NCBI RefSeq assembly: GCF_900107245.1
Contig: NZ_FNPG01000004.1
Location: 124,001 to 188,000 of the forward strand
Direction of reading: 5' to 3'
Length of the DNA stretch: 64,000 bases
DNA from: Lachnobacterium bovis DSM 14045
Lineage (GTDB): Bacteria > Bacillota > Clostridia > Lachnospirales > Lachnospiraceae
Positions 54,469-64,000 of this stretch are shown here, piece after piece. The first letter of the stretch is position 1. Each line of letters opens with the position of its first letter. The translations under genes were made by a program, and so were the position numbers. The notes below the pieces were generated by a model. The model did no database searches. It saw nothing but the letters and a program-made list of their open reading frames with translations, and was not told the origin of the DNA.

Positions 54469-57270
54469 TTAATCATTACTTCTAGATGTTAAACCAGATG
54501 GATTAATACTATCTGCATTATTAGCTAACATTGCATTTAAATCTCCACCTGCTAAATAATATGCCATAATTTTTTGTGATACTGCCGCCGCATTATGCGA
54601 TGAAAAACCATGGGCTATTCTTGTTGCAATAGTAATTCGTGGTGCCTCAAATGGAGCAAACCCAACAAATAAACCATGGTTAGGATGTCCTGCCTGCTGT
54701 GCTGTACCTGTTTTACCAGCAACATTAATTGGAAATCCATTAAAGCAATCAAGAGTTGTAATAACCTGATTCATACCATTACGTATCGCAGTCCACTGAG
54801 TATTATTTAGTGTTGAAGATATGTCAGTAGAATTACTCTTATACTGTTTTAACAATTTACCATTTGAAGAAACAATCTTGTTCATCAATTTATAATCATA
54901 TAACTTTCCGGAAGTAATAGCTGTAACATATCTTGATAAAGAAACAGTCGTAAAGTTATTATTTGACTGACCGATTGCTGCCATTACAGGATATTCTGTT
55001 GCTATTGCAGAAGTATTCTCAGGAATTTCAATCCCAGTTTTCTTATCTAAACCATATATTTTTGCAAATTTCTGTATTTTTTCAATACCCTTTGCGTCAT
55101 TATAAACACCTGTTGTTGATGCTAATCTGTAACCTACTGTATAAAAGAAAACGTTACATGAATCTTTAATAGCTGTTGAAACATTTTCAGGTCCATGTGC
55201 ACTTGGATAAATCCAACATTTAGGTTTATTACTTACCTCATTGAATATACCACCACAATTGATTATAGAATCAGGCGTAATAACGTTTTCTGCCATACCA
55301 GCTGTAGCTGAAATCATTTTAAATGTTGAACCAGGAGCCGTTCTTTCTTGTGTAGCATAATTATATAAAGGCTTAGATAAATCAGCATTTAATTCTGCAT
55401 AGTATTTTGAATCTACACCATTTGCCAATCTATTATTATCATATCCTGGGTAACTAACCATAGCTAGAATTTCTCCATTGTTTGGATCAGTGATAACAGT
55501 TGAACCTGTACATGGTTCTAATGCCAACTGTGCCGGAGTGATTTCTATTTTATTTATCTTATCAAGGATAAAATTAAATGGTGAAATTGATCCATTTCTT
55601 AATCCGTTTAATGTTGCATCATCTTGGTCTAAGATACCCTGTTCATACAATAAAACACAAACTTGTGTACCAGTAATTCTACCTTCTTTTACCAAATATT
55701 GATTAACAATTTTTGTAAAACCAGTATTATTTGATAATCTTTTTTGAATATATTTGCATAAAGCATCATACACTTCATCTGAATTTGCATACTTTTCATT
55801 TACATCTAACTTACTAATATCAATCCACTGTTTCTTTATGCAATATGTCAAATATTCTTTTGGACTTAAATTTCCATCTCTCCATTTTTGATATGTTGCA
55901 TCATTTGAATTGATTTTGCTAGTATCTATTACTTTATCACTTTTTAATTGTGTAAATAAATATGTAAAATAATCTAATGTTTTTGTAGGTAAATTATTGT
56001 TAACTGCTGGCTTAGAGCTTCTTAATTCGCCATCAATAATTGTCAAACCTTCTTGTAAACCTTGTATGCAAGTATTTTTAACAGCTTTTTCAGTATCAGT
56101 TGCATTTGGTGAATCAAAATGGCTCGTATCAATTATACTATTCTTCAAAAATGCAGCATAAACATCCTCTTTAGGGATTATACCATTTTTCACTTCTGCA
56201 TAAACAATACCAGCAATTTCTTGTTCAAGTAATTTATAAGTTGCAATTTGTAAATCTTTGTCAACACTTAAATAGACATTATTACCTGCTTTTGCATCTT
56301 TTTTACTTAGTTTTTTAGAAATACGTCCAACATTATCTACTAAAACTGTTTGTTTACCATTTACCCCACGAAGATACTTTTCGTAATATTGTTCTATGCC
56401 AGCTTTACCAACTTCATCATTGTTTGTGTAAGACTTATCCTTGGCACTATAATCTTCATATTCTTCATTTGAGATTTTACCAGTATATCCTAACATTGAG
56501 GCAAAATATTCTGGATCATTATACTTTCTTATAGTAGCTTCTTCAATTGCAATACCTTTTAATTCTTGTGAATGTTCATTAATATATGCAACTGTTTCGT
56601 CCGAAACATCTTTTGCAATCGTAGTCGAACGATATTTTGAATATTTATTGGCAGACAATGCTACTCTTGCTACAATAATATCATATTGCATTTGTTTAGA
56701 ATATGATTTTGGAATACTATAATTTTTTGCATAATAATTCATTATCTGATCTGCCGAAGCCTTAGCAGTATTAAATTTCAAATTCTTATCATAACCTAAT
56801 TTAGAATAACTCTTTTCATGAAAAGTATCTGCTAAAAATCTCTTTAACTTTGTTCCTTCAATTGTATAAGAATAGTTACCATCTTCATCTAAAACAATAG
56901 GAAAATCATTTGCCAATGTATCATTGTTTTTATGAATTTGTGTTATAACTTGTTTCAACTTTGAATTCAAGGATTGATTTTTTACTTTTTGACTTGATGA
57001 TTCATCATTATCTGAAATAGTAACAGAATAAGCAAGCTCATTATAAGCAAGCAACTTTCCATTTCTATCATAAATATTTCCTCTAGCAGCCTCAACTGTT
57101 AATTCTTTTTTGATTTTCAAAGAAAAATCTTTTTGATATTTTTCACCCAAAATAATTTGTAAAACAAAAAATCTAAAAAATAAAACAACAAATAAAAATG
57201 AAAAGAAAGCAGCTAAAACAGCAATACGTGATTCAAATAAATTTTTCAAATAATCTTTTATCTTACTCAA
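54469..57270 (-). CDS. mrdA: Penicillin-binding protein 2 with a large insert
   Basis: 933 residues, against about 600-700 for most PBP2 proteins. One TM helix (about 15-40), pedestal domain (AARGNIYDRNGKLLAYNELA; TIRKYNDPEYFASMLGYTGK), then an insert from about residue 350 to 583. The transpeptidase domain follows: S648-T-F-K651 (APGSTFKM), SCN (KDSCNVFFYTVG) and KTG (AGKTGTAQQAG). It cross-links peptidoglycan for rod elongation with RodA. The insert is mainly helical and polar with repeated Asp-Thr/Ser-rich segments (IIDTSHF, VIDTSKI, WIDISKL). Confidence 0.93.
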   Translation of the reverse strand: MSKIKDYLKNLFESRIAVLAAFFSFLFVVLFFRFFVLQIILGEKYQKDFSLKIKKELTVEAARGNIYDRNGKLLAYNELAYSVTISDNDESSSQKVKNQSLNSKLKQVITQIHKNNDTLANDFPIVLDEDGNYSYTIEGTKLKRFLADTFHEKSYSKLGYDKNLKFNTAKASADQIMNYYAKNYSIPKSYSKQMQYDIIVARVALSANKYSKYRSTTIAKDVSDETVAYINEHSQELKGIAIEEATIRKYNDPEYFASMLGYTGKISNEEYEDYSAKDKSYTNNDEVGKAGIEQYYEKYLRGVNGKQTVLVDNVGRISKKLSKKDAKAGNNVYLSVDKDLQIATYKLLEQEIAGIVYAEVKNGIIPKEDVYAAFLKNSIIDTSHFDSPNATDTEKAVKNTCIQGLQEGLTIIDGELRSSKPAVNNNLPTKTLDYFTYLFTQLKSDKVIDTSKINSNDATYQKWRDGNLSPKEYLTYCIKKQWIDISKLDVNEKYANSDEVYDALCKYIQKRLSNNTGFTKIVNQYLVKEGRITGTQVCVLLYEQGILDQDDATLNGLRNGSISPFNFILDKINKIEITPAQLALEPCTGSTVITDPNNGEILAMVSYPGYDNNRLANGVDSKYYAELNADLSKPLYNYATQERTAPGSTFKMISATAGMAENVITPDSIINCGGIFNEVSNKPKCWIYPSAHGPENVSTAIKDSCNVFFYTVGYRLASTTGVYNDAKGIEKIQKFAKIYGLDKKTGIEIPENTSAIATEYPVMAAIGQSNNNFTTVSLSRYVTAITSGKLYDYKLMNKIVSSNGKLLKQYKSNSTDISSTLNNTQWTAIRNGMNQVITTLDCFNGFPINVAGKTGTAQQAGHPNHGLFVGFAPFEAPRITIATRIAHGFSSHNAAAVSQKIMAYYLAGGDLNAMLANNADSINPSGLTSRSND

Positions 57271-57781
57271 TGTTCTTTGCTCTCCTCTTCTCTTCTTTTT
57301 CTATCCATTCATTTAATTTAACCAATAAGAAAAATATAAATATAGTAACAATAGTGGTGTAAACCATCTCTGGTATAATTATAGTTTTCAAATAGTATAA
57401 ATAATCAAATCTGCGTCTTCCTATAAATACCAACAAATACAAAGTGGTATTTAGTAGCCAATCTGAACCCGCTGTTAAAAGAAGTGGTAGATTAATGTCA
57501 TCTGGATAAAAATACTTTTTAAATAAACCATTAATATAACCTATATACATATACAATAAAGTATTTAACCCTAAGTAAGGACCAAAGAAAATATCCATTA
57601 GCAATCCGGTAAAGATTCCAATGAACATTCCCTCTCTCTTACCTCTCATAAATCCAAAAGTTGCAACAACAACTAATAGGACATTAGGAGCAATACCAGC
57701 AAATGCTATAGCTTTAAAAATGGTTGTTTGTAACACGAAACAAATTGATATCAGAATAAATAATGTTACTTTTCTTCGCAT
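57263..57781 (-). CDS. mreD: Rod-shape protein MreD
   Basis: 172 residues, five to six TM helices, with APNVLLVVVATFGFMRGKRE and IFTGLLMDIFFGPYLGLNTL. MreD links MreC to the elongation complex. Its 3' end overlaps the mrdA start by 8 bp. Confidence 0.9.
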   Translation of the reverse strand: MRRKVTLFILISICFVLQTTIFKAIAFAGIAPNVLLVVVATFGFMRGKREGMFIGIFTGLLMDIFFGPYLGLNTLLYMYIGYINGLFKKYFYPDDINLPLLLTAGSDWLLNTTLYLLVFIGRRRFDYLYYLKTIIIPEMVYTTIVTIFIFFLLVKLNEWIEKEEKRRAKNIE

Positions 57782-57798
57782 ATGCTTTTATCTCCTAT

Positions 57799-58719
57799 TT
57801 ATTTTGATTGTTCTGTAGAATTATTAGTTTTATCTTTATTACCAACATCACCTGTTTGTTTTAAGTTTTTTATAACTAAAACATTTTCAATATGTTCAAA
57901 ATCTACTGCTGGTGTTATTGTACCTGATTTAGTAAGGTTGTTTGAATCCTTCTCTACTTTATCAATGTATCCAATCAAAATACCTTGTTGATATTGATCA
58001 GATACATACGAAGTTACAACTGAATCTCCATTTTTCACCTTATTATCAGAATCTCTTAATTCAGAAAAAGTAATAACACCATTTTTGTCCATATCTTTGA
58101 TACTACCACTGACATTAATATTATCATATGTGTTAGTAATCATACCACTGACATTTGACAAATCATTAATTACCGTTCTAACAGTTGAATAATTATGTCC
58201 TACATCACTGATTATACCAACAAGACCTCCATCCGCAATGACATTCATGCCTTTTTTTATTCCATCTTTTGAGCCTCTGTTGATAGTAAAAGTTGAAAAC
58301 CAGTTACTTGAATCTTTAGCTACAACGCTAGCAGCTATCTTGTCATAAGCTGGATACTTAGCATCTAAATCTAAAAGCTTTCTGTAGTTCTCCAACTCAT
58401 ATTTTTCAAGCTTTATTGTATTTAACTGTGTTCTTAGAGAATAAACCTTCTTTTTAAGCTTTTTATTTTCTTTTTGAACATCTCTTAAAGTCTGCAAATC
58501 GTTAGTTTTTGATGTAACCCATGAACCAACACTATTTATTCCCCTTTGCATAGGAGTAAAAACGTATCCCGCAACAGAGTTTAAAGGTCCACCCGAAATA
58601 TTAGCCACTAAGCTTAGGAATATAGTACAAATGCAAACAAATGTGATACCCATTAAAATATACTTTGATGGAATATACTGCTGTTTTTTATAACGATTAC
58701 GTTTACGAGAATTTTTCAT
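57799..58719 (-). CDS. mreC: Rod-shape protein MreC
   Basis: 306 residues: an N-terminal TM helix (about 20-40), a coiled coil (NDLQTLRDVQKENKKLKKKV) and a beta-rich extracellular part (FTINRGSKDGIKKGMNVIAD; GLVGIISDVGHNYSTVRTVI). It is the scaffold that activates PBP2/RodA. The C-terminal tail is charged and low in complexity. Confidence 0.93.
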   Translation of the reverse strand: MKNSRKRNRYKKQQYIPSKYILMGITFVCICTIFLSLVANISGGPLNSVAGYVFTPMQRGINSVGSWVTSKTNDLQTLRDVQKENKKLKKKVYSLRTQLNTIKLEKYELENYRKLLDLDAKYPAYDKIAASVVAKDSSNWFSTFTINRGSKDGIKKGMNVIADGGLVGIISDVGHNYSTVRTVINDLSNVSGMITNTYDNINVSGSIKDMDKNGVITFSELRDSDNKVKNGDSVVTSYVSDQYQQGILIGYIDKVEKDSNNLTKSGTITPAVDFEHIENVLVIKNLKQTGDVGNKDKTNNSTEQSK

Positions 58720-58732
58720 GACTACCTCTTTT

Positions 58733-59746
58733 TTATAATTTTTCTTTTGGAATATATGTTAAGCTCTTATATTTTGGATCAGATACAATTTCAACCAATC
58801 CTCTAACAACCGAATCTTCTGGATTATCTGCTGAATTGATTTTAATATTTGTAATTTGTTCAAATAATATGTCTAATCCTTGAATCATTGAACTTCCGCC
58901 AGTTACATAAATTCCTGAATGAATAATGTCTTTTGCTAATTCTGGTGGAGTTTTTTCCAAAATAACCTTAATTGCATTACAAATTGTTGTTAAATTAGAC
59001 TGCATAGCTTCATAAACAACATCAGCAGAAATTTCTTTTTCAATTGGTAAACCTGAAACAACATCTCTACCAACAATTACTTTTGAATTTTCTTCTGTTG
59101 GTGGAAGCGCTGAACCGATAGATTCTTTAAGAGCTTTACCAGTCTTCTTTCCAATTACAAGATTAAATTCTTTTCTGATATATGAAACAATATCTTCATC
59201 AATTTTATTGCCTCCTACATCAACTAATTCTTTAGAAACAATACCACCTAAAGAAATAACAGAGATTTCTGTTGTTTCAGCACCTATATCAACAAGCATG
59301 ATACCTGTAGGTTCATTAACATCTAATCCCAAACCTACTGCTGCTGCGATTGGTTTTTTACAAAGTAAAACATTTTTGGGTTTGTATTTACTATTTTTGA
59401 AAACCTGATAAAATGCTCTTTCTTCAACTTTAGTAACAGCTGTTGGAATAGCTACAACAAATTCTGCATTTCTAAGTTTCATTTTCATTTTTTCTTCAAG
59501 ATAATCAAAAATCATCTTCTGAAGATAATCAAATTCTGCAATTACACCAGATACAACTGGGAAAATAACTCTAATGTCTTCTGGTGCTTTTTCGTACATT
59601 TCGTATGCACTATCACCATACGCATATAAAGTATTTTTATCTTTAACTGCAATTGTATTTTTTTCCTTTAAAACTTCGCCTGTTGACTTGCAGAAAATTT
59701 TAAAATTGCAAGTACCAAGATCAATACCGTAGATATTATTGTTCAT
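58733..59746 (-). CDS. mreB: MreB-family actin-like protein
   Basis: 337 residues with actin-fold motifs: IYGIDLGTCNFKIF (phosphate 1), PTGIMLVDIGAETTEISVIS (phosphate 2) and GIYVTGGSSMIQGLD (adenosine). It forms filaments under the membrane that guide cell-wall elongation. Phosphate-1 reads GTCNF where most MreB proteins have GTANT, a small deviation. First of the mreBCD-mrdA-rodA chain. Confidence 0.93.
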   Translation of the reverse strand: MNNNIYGIDLGTCNFKIFCKSTGEVLKEKNTIAVKDKNTLYAYGDSAYEMYEKAPEDIRVIFPVVSGVIAEFDYLQKMIFDYLEEKMKMKLRNAEFVVAIPTAVTKVEERAFYQVFKNSKYKPKNVLLCKKPIAAAVGLGLDVNEPTGIMLVDIGAETTEISVISLGGIVSKELVDVGGNKIDEDIVSYIRKEFNLVIGKKTGKALKESIGSALPPTEENSKVIVGRDVVSGLPIEKEISADVVYEAMQSNLTTICNAIKVILEKTPPELAKDIIHSGIYVTGGSSMIQGLDILFEQITNIKINSADNPEDSVVRGLVEIVSDPKYKSLTYIPKEKL

Positions 59747-59760
59747 TACGTTTCTCCCTT

Positions 59761-60450
59761 TTACTCTATGATTTTTTCTTCTTTGAAACTGAAATACCGA
59801 TTATCCCCTATGATAATATGATCAATCACTTTTATTCCAAGTAACTCACCACATTCCTGAACTCGTTTAGTTATTCTTCTGTCTTCTATACTAGCAATAG
59901 GATTTCCACTTGGATGATTATGAATCATAACAATGGCAACCGCATTTTTAGATAGAGCATTTTTAAAAATTTCTCTAGGCGAAACAAAAGTACTATTAAC
60001 ACAGCCTTTTGACAAACGTTCGTCACCCAAAAAATTACAACTCATATCAAAATACGCAACTACAAAGTGTTCTTCATTCTTATGACGAAGTTGCTCCATA
60101 TAGTAATTAGCTATTGTAATTGGACTATTCATCTTTATATTATATCCATTGTTTGTCTTAGAAATTCTTCTAGATAACTCAGCAATCGCTTTTATTTGAA
60201 TTGCTTTTACTTTTCCTATTCCACGGAAACGACAAAGCTCTTCAACAGAAAATTCGTATATATTTAATATATTATTATGTTTACCGATTAATAACTGGCG
60301 AACAATTTCAAGTGCCGATAATTCACGGCTTCCTGTTCTAATGATAATCGATAATAATTCACTATCCGTCAAAGCCTGCTCTCCAAGTTCTAAAAATTTT
60401 TCATAAGGTCTATCGGATTTCGGTAAGTTTTTCAATTTTACATGATTCAT
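59761..60450 (-). CDS. radC: RadC-family JAB/MPN protein
   Basis: 229 residues: N-terminal UPF0758/helix-hairpin-helix region (LCRFRGIGKVKAIQIKAIAE) and a C-terminal JAMM metalloprotease-like domain (VIMIHNHPSGNPIASIEDRR) with the H-x-H...S...D metal site. Despite the name its DNA-repair role is unproven. It lies 14 bp before mreB, a common neighbourhood. Confidence 0.93.
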   Translation of the reverse strand: MNHVKLKNLPKSDRPYEKFLELGEQALTDSELLSIIIRTGSRELSALEIVRQLLIGKHNNILNIYEFSVEELCRFRGIGKVKAIQIKAIAELSRRISKTNNGYNIKMNSPITIANYYMEQLRHKNEEHFVVAYFDMSCNFLGDERLSKGCVNSTFVSPREIFKNALSKNAVAIVMIHNHPSGNPIASIEDRRITKRVQECGELLGIKVIDHIIIGDNRYFSFKEEKIIE

Positions 60451-60512
60451 TATATAAAATTCTCTCTCGAACTATTAAATACAATAAAATCATCTCAAAA
60501 TTACATTTAATT

Positions 60513-61811
60513 CTAACACACTTTATCTATATTAACAAGTTTTCGCTCGTAAAGTTTTTGAAGTGACATCATTATTCCTAATTTTGCATGGTACCAAGTC
60601 AATCCACCTTGGAAATAAACTGCATAAGGAGGTTTAATAGGTCCGTCTGCTGAAAGTTCAATAGATGAACCCTGAACAAAAGCTCCTGCTGCCATAATTA
60701 CGTCACTATCATAACCTGGCATAGCCCATGGTTCAGGTGTTACAAAACTATCAACTGGAGCTGCTGCCTGAATTCCTTCACAAAAAGCTATCATTTTATC
60801 CTTATCTCTAAATTCAACAGCCTGAATAATATCATGACGACTTTCTGTACCATTAGGAACAACTTTAAATCCTAATTTTTCATAAATATTAGCTGCAAAA
60901 ATAGCGCCTTTTAATGCACCACTAACAACTACAGGAGCAAGGAATAATCCCTGATAAAATGATTGAATTACACCTAAGGATGCACCAACTTCTTTTCCAA
61001 GTCCAGGAGATGTAAGTCTAAAAGCAGCATTTTCAACACATTCCTTCTTACCTGCAATATATCCTCCAATTGGAGCAAGTCCTCCTCCTGGATTTTTTAT
61101 TAAAGAGCCAACTATCATATCTGCACCAACCTCTGTTGGTTCTTTTTCTTCAACAAACTCTCCATAACAATTATCTACCATACAAATTACATCTGGTTTA
61201 ATTCCTTTGATAAAAGAAATCAATTCTCCAATTTGATCTACTGATAATGTAGGACGTGTCTGATACCCTTTCGAACGTTGAATTGTAACCATTTTTGTTT
61301 TTTCATTTATTGATTTTTTTATATTTTCAAAATCAAATGATCCATCTTCTAACAAATCTACTTGTTTATATGTTATACCATATTCTGCAAGTGATCCTTT
61401 TGATTTTCTAATTCCTATTACTTCTTCCAATGTATCATAAGGCTTGCCTACTGGCGATAATAACTCATCCCCTGGGCGAAGATTTGACATTAGCGCTAAA
61501 GCTAAGGCATGTGTTCCACATGTAATTTGTGGGCGAACTAATGCATCCTCAGCTTTAAAACAGTCCGCATATACTTTTTCTAATGTATCTCTACCAATAT
61601 CATCATACCCATATCCTGAAGACATATTAAAGCACTCTGCACTTACTTTATTTTTTTGCATAGCTTTAATTACTTTTAATTGATTTAATTCAGCTATAGA
61701 ATCAATTTTTTCAAATCTTTCTTTTAAATTTTTTTCAATACAATTAGTAAAATTAAAAACATCTTTAGAAATACCAAGTTCTTCATAGTATTTTTCTAAT
61801 AAATCTCGCAT
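60513..61811 (-). CDS. Methionine gamma-lyase-like PLP enzyme (YnbB/aluminium-resistance family)
   Basis: 432 residues, PLP fold type I. Blocks: ALVRPQITCGTHALALALMS, CMVDNCYGEFVEEKEP and IVGSLIKNPGGGLAPIGGYI (PLP-binding Lys in SLIKNPGGG). It matches the MGL-like family found beside miaA/mutL or hfq in Firmicutes, once linked to aluminium resistance. Reaction not certain; C-S lyase activity is plausible. Confidence 0.88.
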   Translation of the reverse strand: MRDLLEKYYEELGISKDVFNFTNCIEKNLKERFEKIDSIAELNQLKVIKAMQKNKVSAECFNMSSGYGYDDIGRDTLEKVYADCFKAEDALVRPQITCGTHALALALMSNLRPGDELLSPVGKPYDTLEEVIGIRKSKGSLAEYGITYKQVDLLEDGSFDFENIKKSINEKTKMVTIQRSKGYQTRPTLSVDQIGELISFIKGIKPDVICMVDNCYGEFVEEKEPTEVGADMIVGSLIKNPGGGLAPIGGYIAGKKECVENAAFRLTSPGLGKEVGASLGVIQSFYQGLFLAPVVVSGALKGAIFAANIYEKLGFKVVPNGTESRHDIIQAVEFRDKDKMIAFCEGIQAAAPVDSFVTPEPWAMPGYDSDVIMAAGAFVQGSSIELSADGPIKPPYAVYFQGGLTWYHAKLGIMMSLQKLYERKLVNIDKVC

Positions 61812-61835
61812 TACATCTTCCTTTCTTGGATAAAA

Positions 61836-62798
61836 TCACTCTATAATATTTTTATTCTTTAATTTTTCAATTATAAAATCAAGGATTCTATCATCATTAT
61901 AATCATATTTATTTTTATCAAGCCATTCTACTGTTTTTTCACGTCTAAACCATGTTAATTGACGTTTTGCAAAATGTCTTGATTCTTTTTTAATTAATTC
62001 CTTAGCATATTCAATACTATACTCTCCGTCTAAATAACGAAGGATTTCTTTATAACCAATTCCTTGCATTGAGACCATATCAGAAGTATATCCCTTTTCC
62101 TTTAAAGAAATAACTTCCTCTAAAAGTCCCTTATCAAACATTATATCTACACGCTTGTTTATTCTATCATATAGATTATCTCTATCCTCATTTAAAACAA
62201 AATATATAAAATTATAAGGTGAATCTTTCTTTTTTTCTTTTTCATTATGCTCTGATATTGGATACCCATTTAAATGATAAAATTCTATTGCCCTAATAAC
62301 TCTCTTAACGTTATTGGGATGTATTTTATCATATGATTCAGGATCAATACTCTTTAGCTTTTCATGTAGTTTTTCATTGCCATTTTCTTTAGCATATTTC
62401 TCTAAAGATTCTCTATATGAAGTATCAGATTCTTTTTCATCCGAAAATTCAATATCATATAACAATGCTTGAATATAAAAGCCTGTTCCACCTGCCACAA
62501 TCGGAATTTGGTTATTAGCATATATTTCATCTAAAGCTTTTAATGCCATTTCCTTGAATTTAACAATATTAAATTCCTCATCCGGAAATAAATCGTCAAT
62601 AAGATAATGTTTTACTCCGTTCATTTCCTCTTTAGTTACCTTAGCTGAACCAATATCCATGTATTTATAAATCTGCATTGAATCAGCCGAAATAATTGCT
62701 CCATTTATAGTTTTAGCTAACTTAATAGATAAATCAGTTTTACCTACAGCTGTTGGTCCTGTTAATACAATTAAAGGTTTTTTCTTCATTTTAATCAA
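61836..62798 (-). CDS. miaA: tRNA dimethylallyltransferase
   Basis: 320 residues. The P-loop LTGPTAVGKTDLSIKLAKTI, ISADSMQIYKYMDIGSAKVT, PIVAGGTGFYIQALLYD and FAKRQLTWFRRE are all MiaA motifs. It adds the isopentenyl group to A37 of UNN-reading tRNAs. The start could be the Met at codon 1 or 3; both are close to a weak site. It follows mutL by 19 bp. Confidence 0.95.
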   Translation of the reverse strand: MIKMKKKPLIVLTGPTAVGKTDLSIKLAKTINGAIISADSMQIYKYMDIGSAKVTKEEMNGVKHYLIDDLFPDEEFNIVKFKEMALKALDEIYANNQIPIVAGGTGFYIQALLYDIEFSDEKESDTSYRESLEKYAKENGNEKLHEKLKSIDPESYDKIHPNNVKRVIRAIEFYHLNGYPISEHNEKEKKKDSPYNFIYFVLNEDRDNLYDRINKRVDIMFDKGLLEEVISLKEKGYTSDMVSMQGIGYKEILRYLDGEYSIEYAKELIKKESRHFAKRQLTWFRREKTVEWLDKNKYDYNDDRILDFIIEKLKNKNIIE

Positions 62799-62817
62799 TC
62801 CTTGTAGTGTTATATTT

Positions 62818-64000
62818 TTAGACTATTCTTTTAAATTTCTTCTCTATTTCAGTTTTAGTCATTGCTATAATTGTTGGTCTGCCATGCGGACAATTATATG
62901 GATTCTCTATTTCTAATAAATCGTCCAAAAGTTGTTTTACTTCTGGTAAACTTATCTTGTTATTACCCTTTATTGCAGCTTTACATGACATAGTTGCAAC
63001 TTTATGCAAAATTAAATCTGATGTTGTTTTACCTTTAAACTCCATACATTCATCAATCATATCAATAAATAAATTCTTCATATCAATATTATATAAATTG
63101 TCTGGAATTGCAGTAATTTTATATTCTTTTCCACCAAAAAACTCTATGTCATATCCTAACATAGATAAATTATCTTTTATTTTTTCTAATGTTTCTTGTT
63201 CTCTATCATCTAAAGTTAAAATGATAGGAGGATTAAGAATCTGTGATGTAAATGTTTTATCTTTAAATTTTTTTAATGTTTGTTCATATAAAACTTTTTC
63301 ATGTGCTGCATGCTGATCCATGATGTATAACTCATCCCCATATTCAATCAACCAATATGTTTTAAAAAGCTGACCAATAATTTGATACGATGTTTTTGCT
63401 TTTTGTGATAAAAATTTTTCATCTATATCACCTAATGTGATTTCTTTATACTGTATATCATTATCAGTAAATTTGTCATTGTTTTTGTTTTCGACTTCCG
63501 TTGTTAAAAAACTATTTTTACTATTACTTGATGATATATATTCAGTCACATCTTGTTTTAAAAACTCATTAGAATCATTTTTTAACACATTGCCTTTATC
63601 ATCCAATACTTCTTCATTTTTATTTCCAAAAGCCATATTTAAAGCATTAGATATAGTTGAAACAGCATCACTAACTTGTTTACTATGTAATCCAGATAAT
63701 TGTGTTGTAAATTTATTGTTATTTACTCTATCTTTTTTATCTAAATTATTATTCCTAGCATTCTTTATATTTTCCTCATAGTTTTTGGTATAATTAAATG
63801 TCTCAAACGGTTCAGGAAGTATTCTTTTTTCTAAAATATGTTTTTTCTCTAATTCTTTTTTTTGCTCTAAGTCTTCATCCATTGGAACTCTAGGAATCAA
63901 TTCTCTATTTGATAATTTATCAAAAACTATATCATATAATTGTTGATAGATTTCTTCATTATGACTAAATCTAAGTTCCATTTTAGTTGGATGAACGTTA
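62818..64000 (-). CDS. mutL: DNA mismatch repair protein MutL (C-terminal part, runs off the window)
   Basis: The frame is open to the window edge and includes the NVHPTK motif at the junction of the ATPase and linker, so the true start lies beyond 64000. After a low-complexity Asn/Lys-rich linker comes the dimerisation/endonuclease domain with MDQHAAHEKVLYEQ, the DQHA(x)2E(x)4E metal site, and a C-terminal NCPHGRPT zinc-site motif. This is the nicking type of MutL found in bacteria without MutH. Confidence 0.95.
   Translation of the reverse strand, partial: NVHPTKMELRFSHNEEIYQQLYDIVFDKLSNRELIPRVPMDEDLEQKKELEKKHILEKRILPEPFETFNYTKNYEENIKNARNNNLDKKDRVNNNKFTTQLSGLHSKQVSDAVSTISNALNMAFGNKNEEVLDDKGNVLKNDSNEFLKQDVTEYISSSNSKNSFLTTEVENKNNDKFTDNDIQYKEITLGDIDEKFLSQKAKTSYQIIGQLFKTYWLIEYGDELYIMDQHAAHEKVLYEQTLKKFKDKTFTSQILNPPIILTLDDREQETLEKIKDNLSMLGYDIEFFGGKEYKITAIPDNLYNIDMKNLFIDMIDECMEFKGKTTSDLILHKVATMSCKAAIKGNNKISLPEVKQLLDDLLEIENPYNCPHGRPTIIAMTKTEIEKKFKRIV

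Overview
The window is very AT-rich DNA from a Gram-positive, low-GC anaerobe. The best guess is a Lachnospiraceae-type clostridium. The grounds are the gene content: a Pel locus built from a DUF2194 deacetylase, PelF and PelG with no outer-membrane parts; a GGGtGRT-family gene end; a XerS-like recombinase; a TtcA-type enzyme; a roughly 930-residue PBP2; and SepF/YlmH and MreBCD clusters. Strong AGGAGG ribosome binding sites and T-tailed terminators fit this. No rRNA, canonical tRNA or CRISPR array is visible.

Layout. (1) 1-148: 3' end of a GGGtGRT-like gene and its terminator. (2) About 255-5160: a decayed prophage remnant flanked by a 13-bp direct repeat. It holds a truncated integrase, three tandem copies of a toxin-tip/immunity cassette from the C-terminus of a phage head protein, two truncated scaffold genes and two copies of a tRNA-like element. 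(3) 5298-16847: a cellulose-type exopolysaccharide locus with a GH5 endoglucanase, CotH-like kinase, MBOAT acyltransferase, AlgX-like protein, VTC-domain protein, two DUF4956 membrane proteins, a GT2 synthase with a C-terminal PilZ domain, and a secreted esterase. (4) 16986-26279: MATE exporter, CDF metal exporter, HD hydrolase, AraC regulator, Sapep dipeptidase, and a solute-binding lipoprotein paired with a chemoreceptor. (5) 26281-33463: LacI regulator divergent from an alpha-glucoside-type PTS operon with MalQ. (6) 33698-35583: XerS-like recombinase and TtcA-like protein on the minus strand. (7) 35971-44012: a Gram-positive Pel operon (pelD with an N-terminal SDR domain, pelE, pelA-like deacetylase, pelF, pelG). 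(8) 44164-45397: dtd and a cytidylate-kinase-like gene. (9) 46149-64000, all minus strand: mutL, miaA, a methionine gamma-lyase-like gene, radC, mreBCD, mrdA, rodA, mgsA, dacA, a P-loop protein, an HlyD-like protein, yggS, sepF, ylmH, lspA and rluD. This is a housekeeping block for cell envelope, shape and division.

How the genes work together. The two polysaccharide loci each carry a predicted c-di-GMP receptor: PilZ on the synthase (R521xxxR525 and D548xS550xxG553) and a degenerate GGDEF domain with an intact RxxD I-site (R657/D660) on PelD. Both matrix polymers could therefore be switched on by the same second messenger. The PTS/MalQ block would feed maltodextrin-type sugars into the cell.

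The most unusual parts are the tandem toxin/immunity array in the dead prophage and the CotH + VTC + DUF4956 set inside a cellulose-like operon. All functional statements rest on motif reading by eye; no database search was run.
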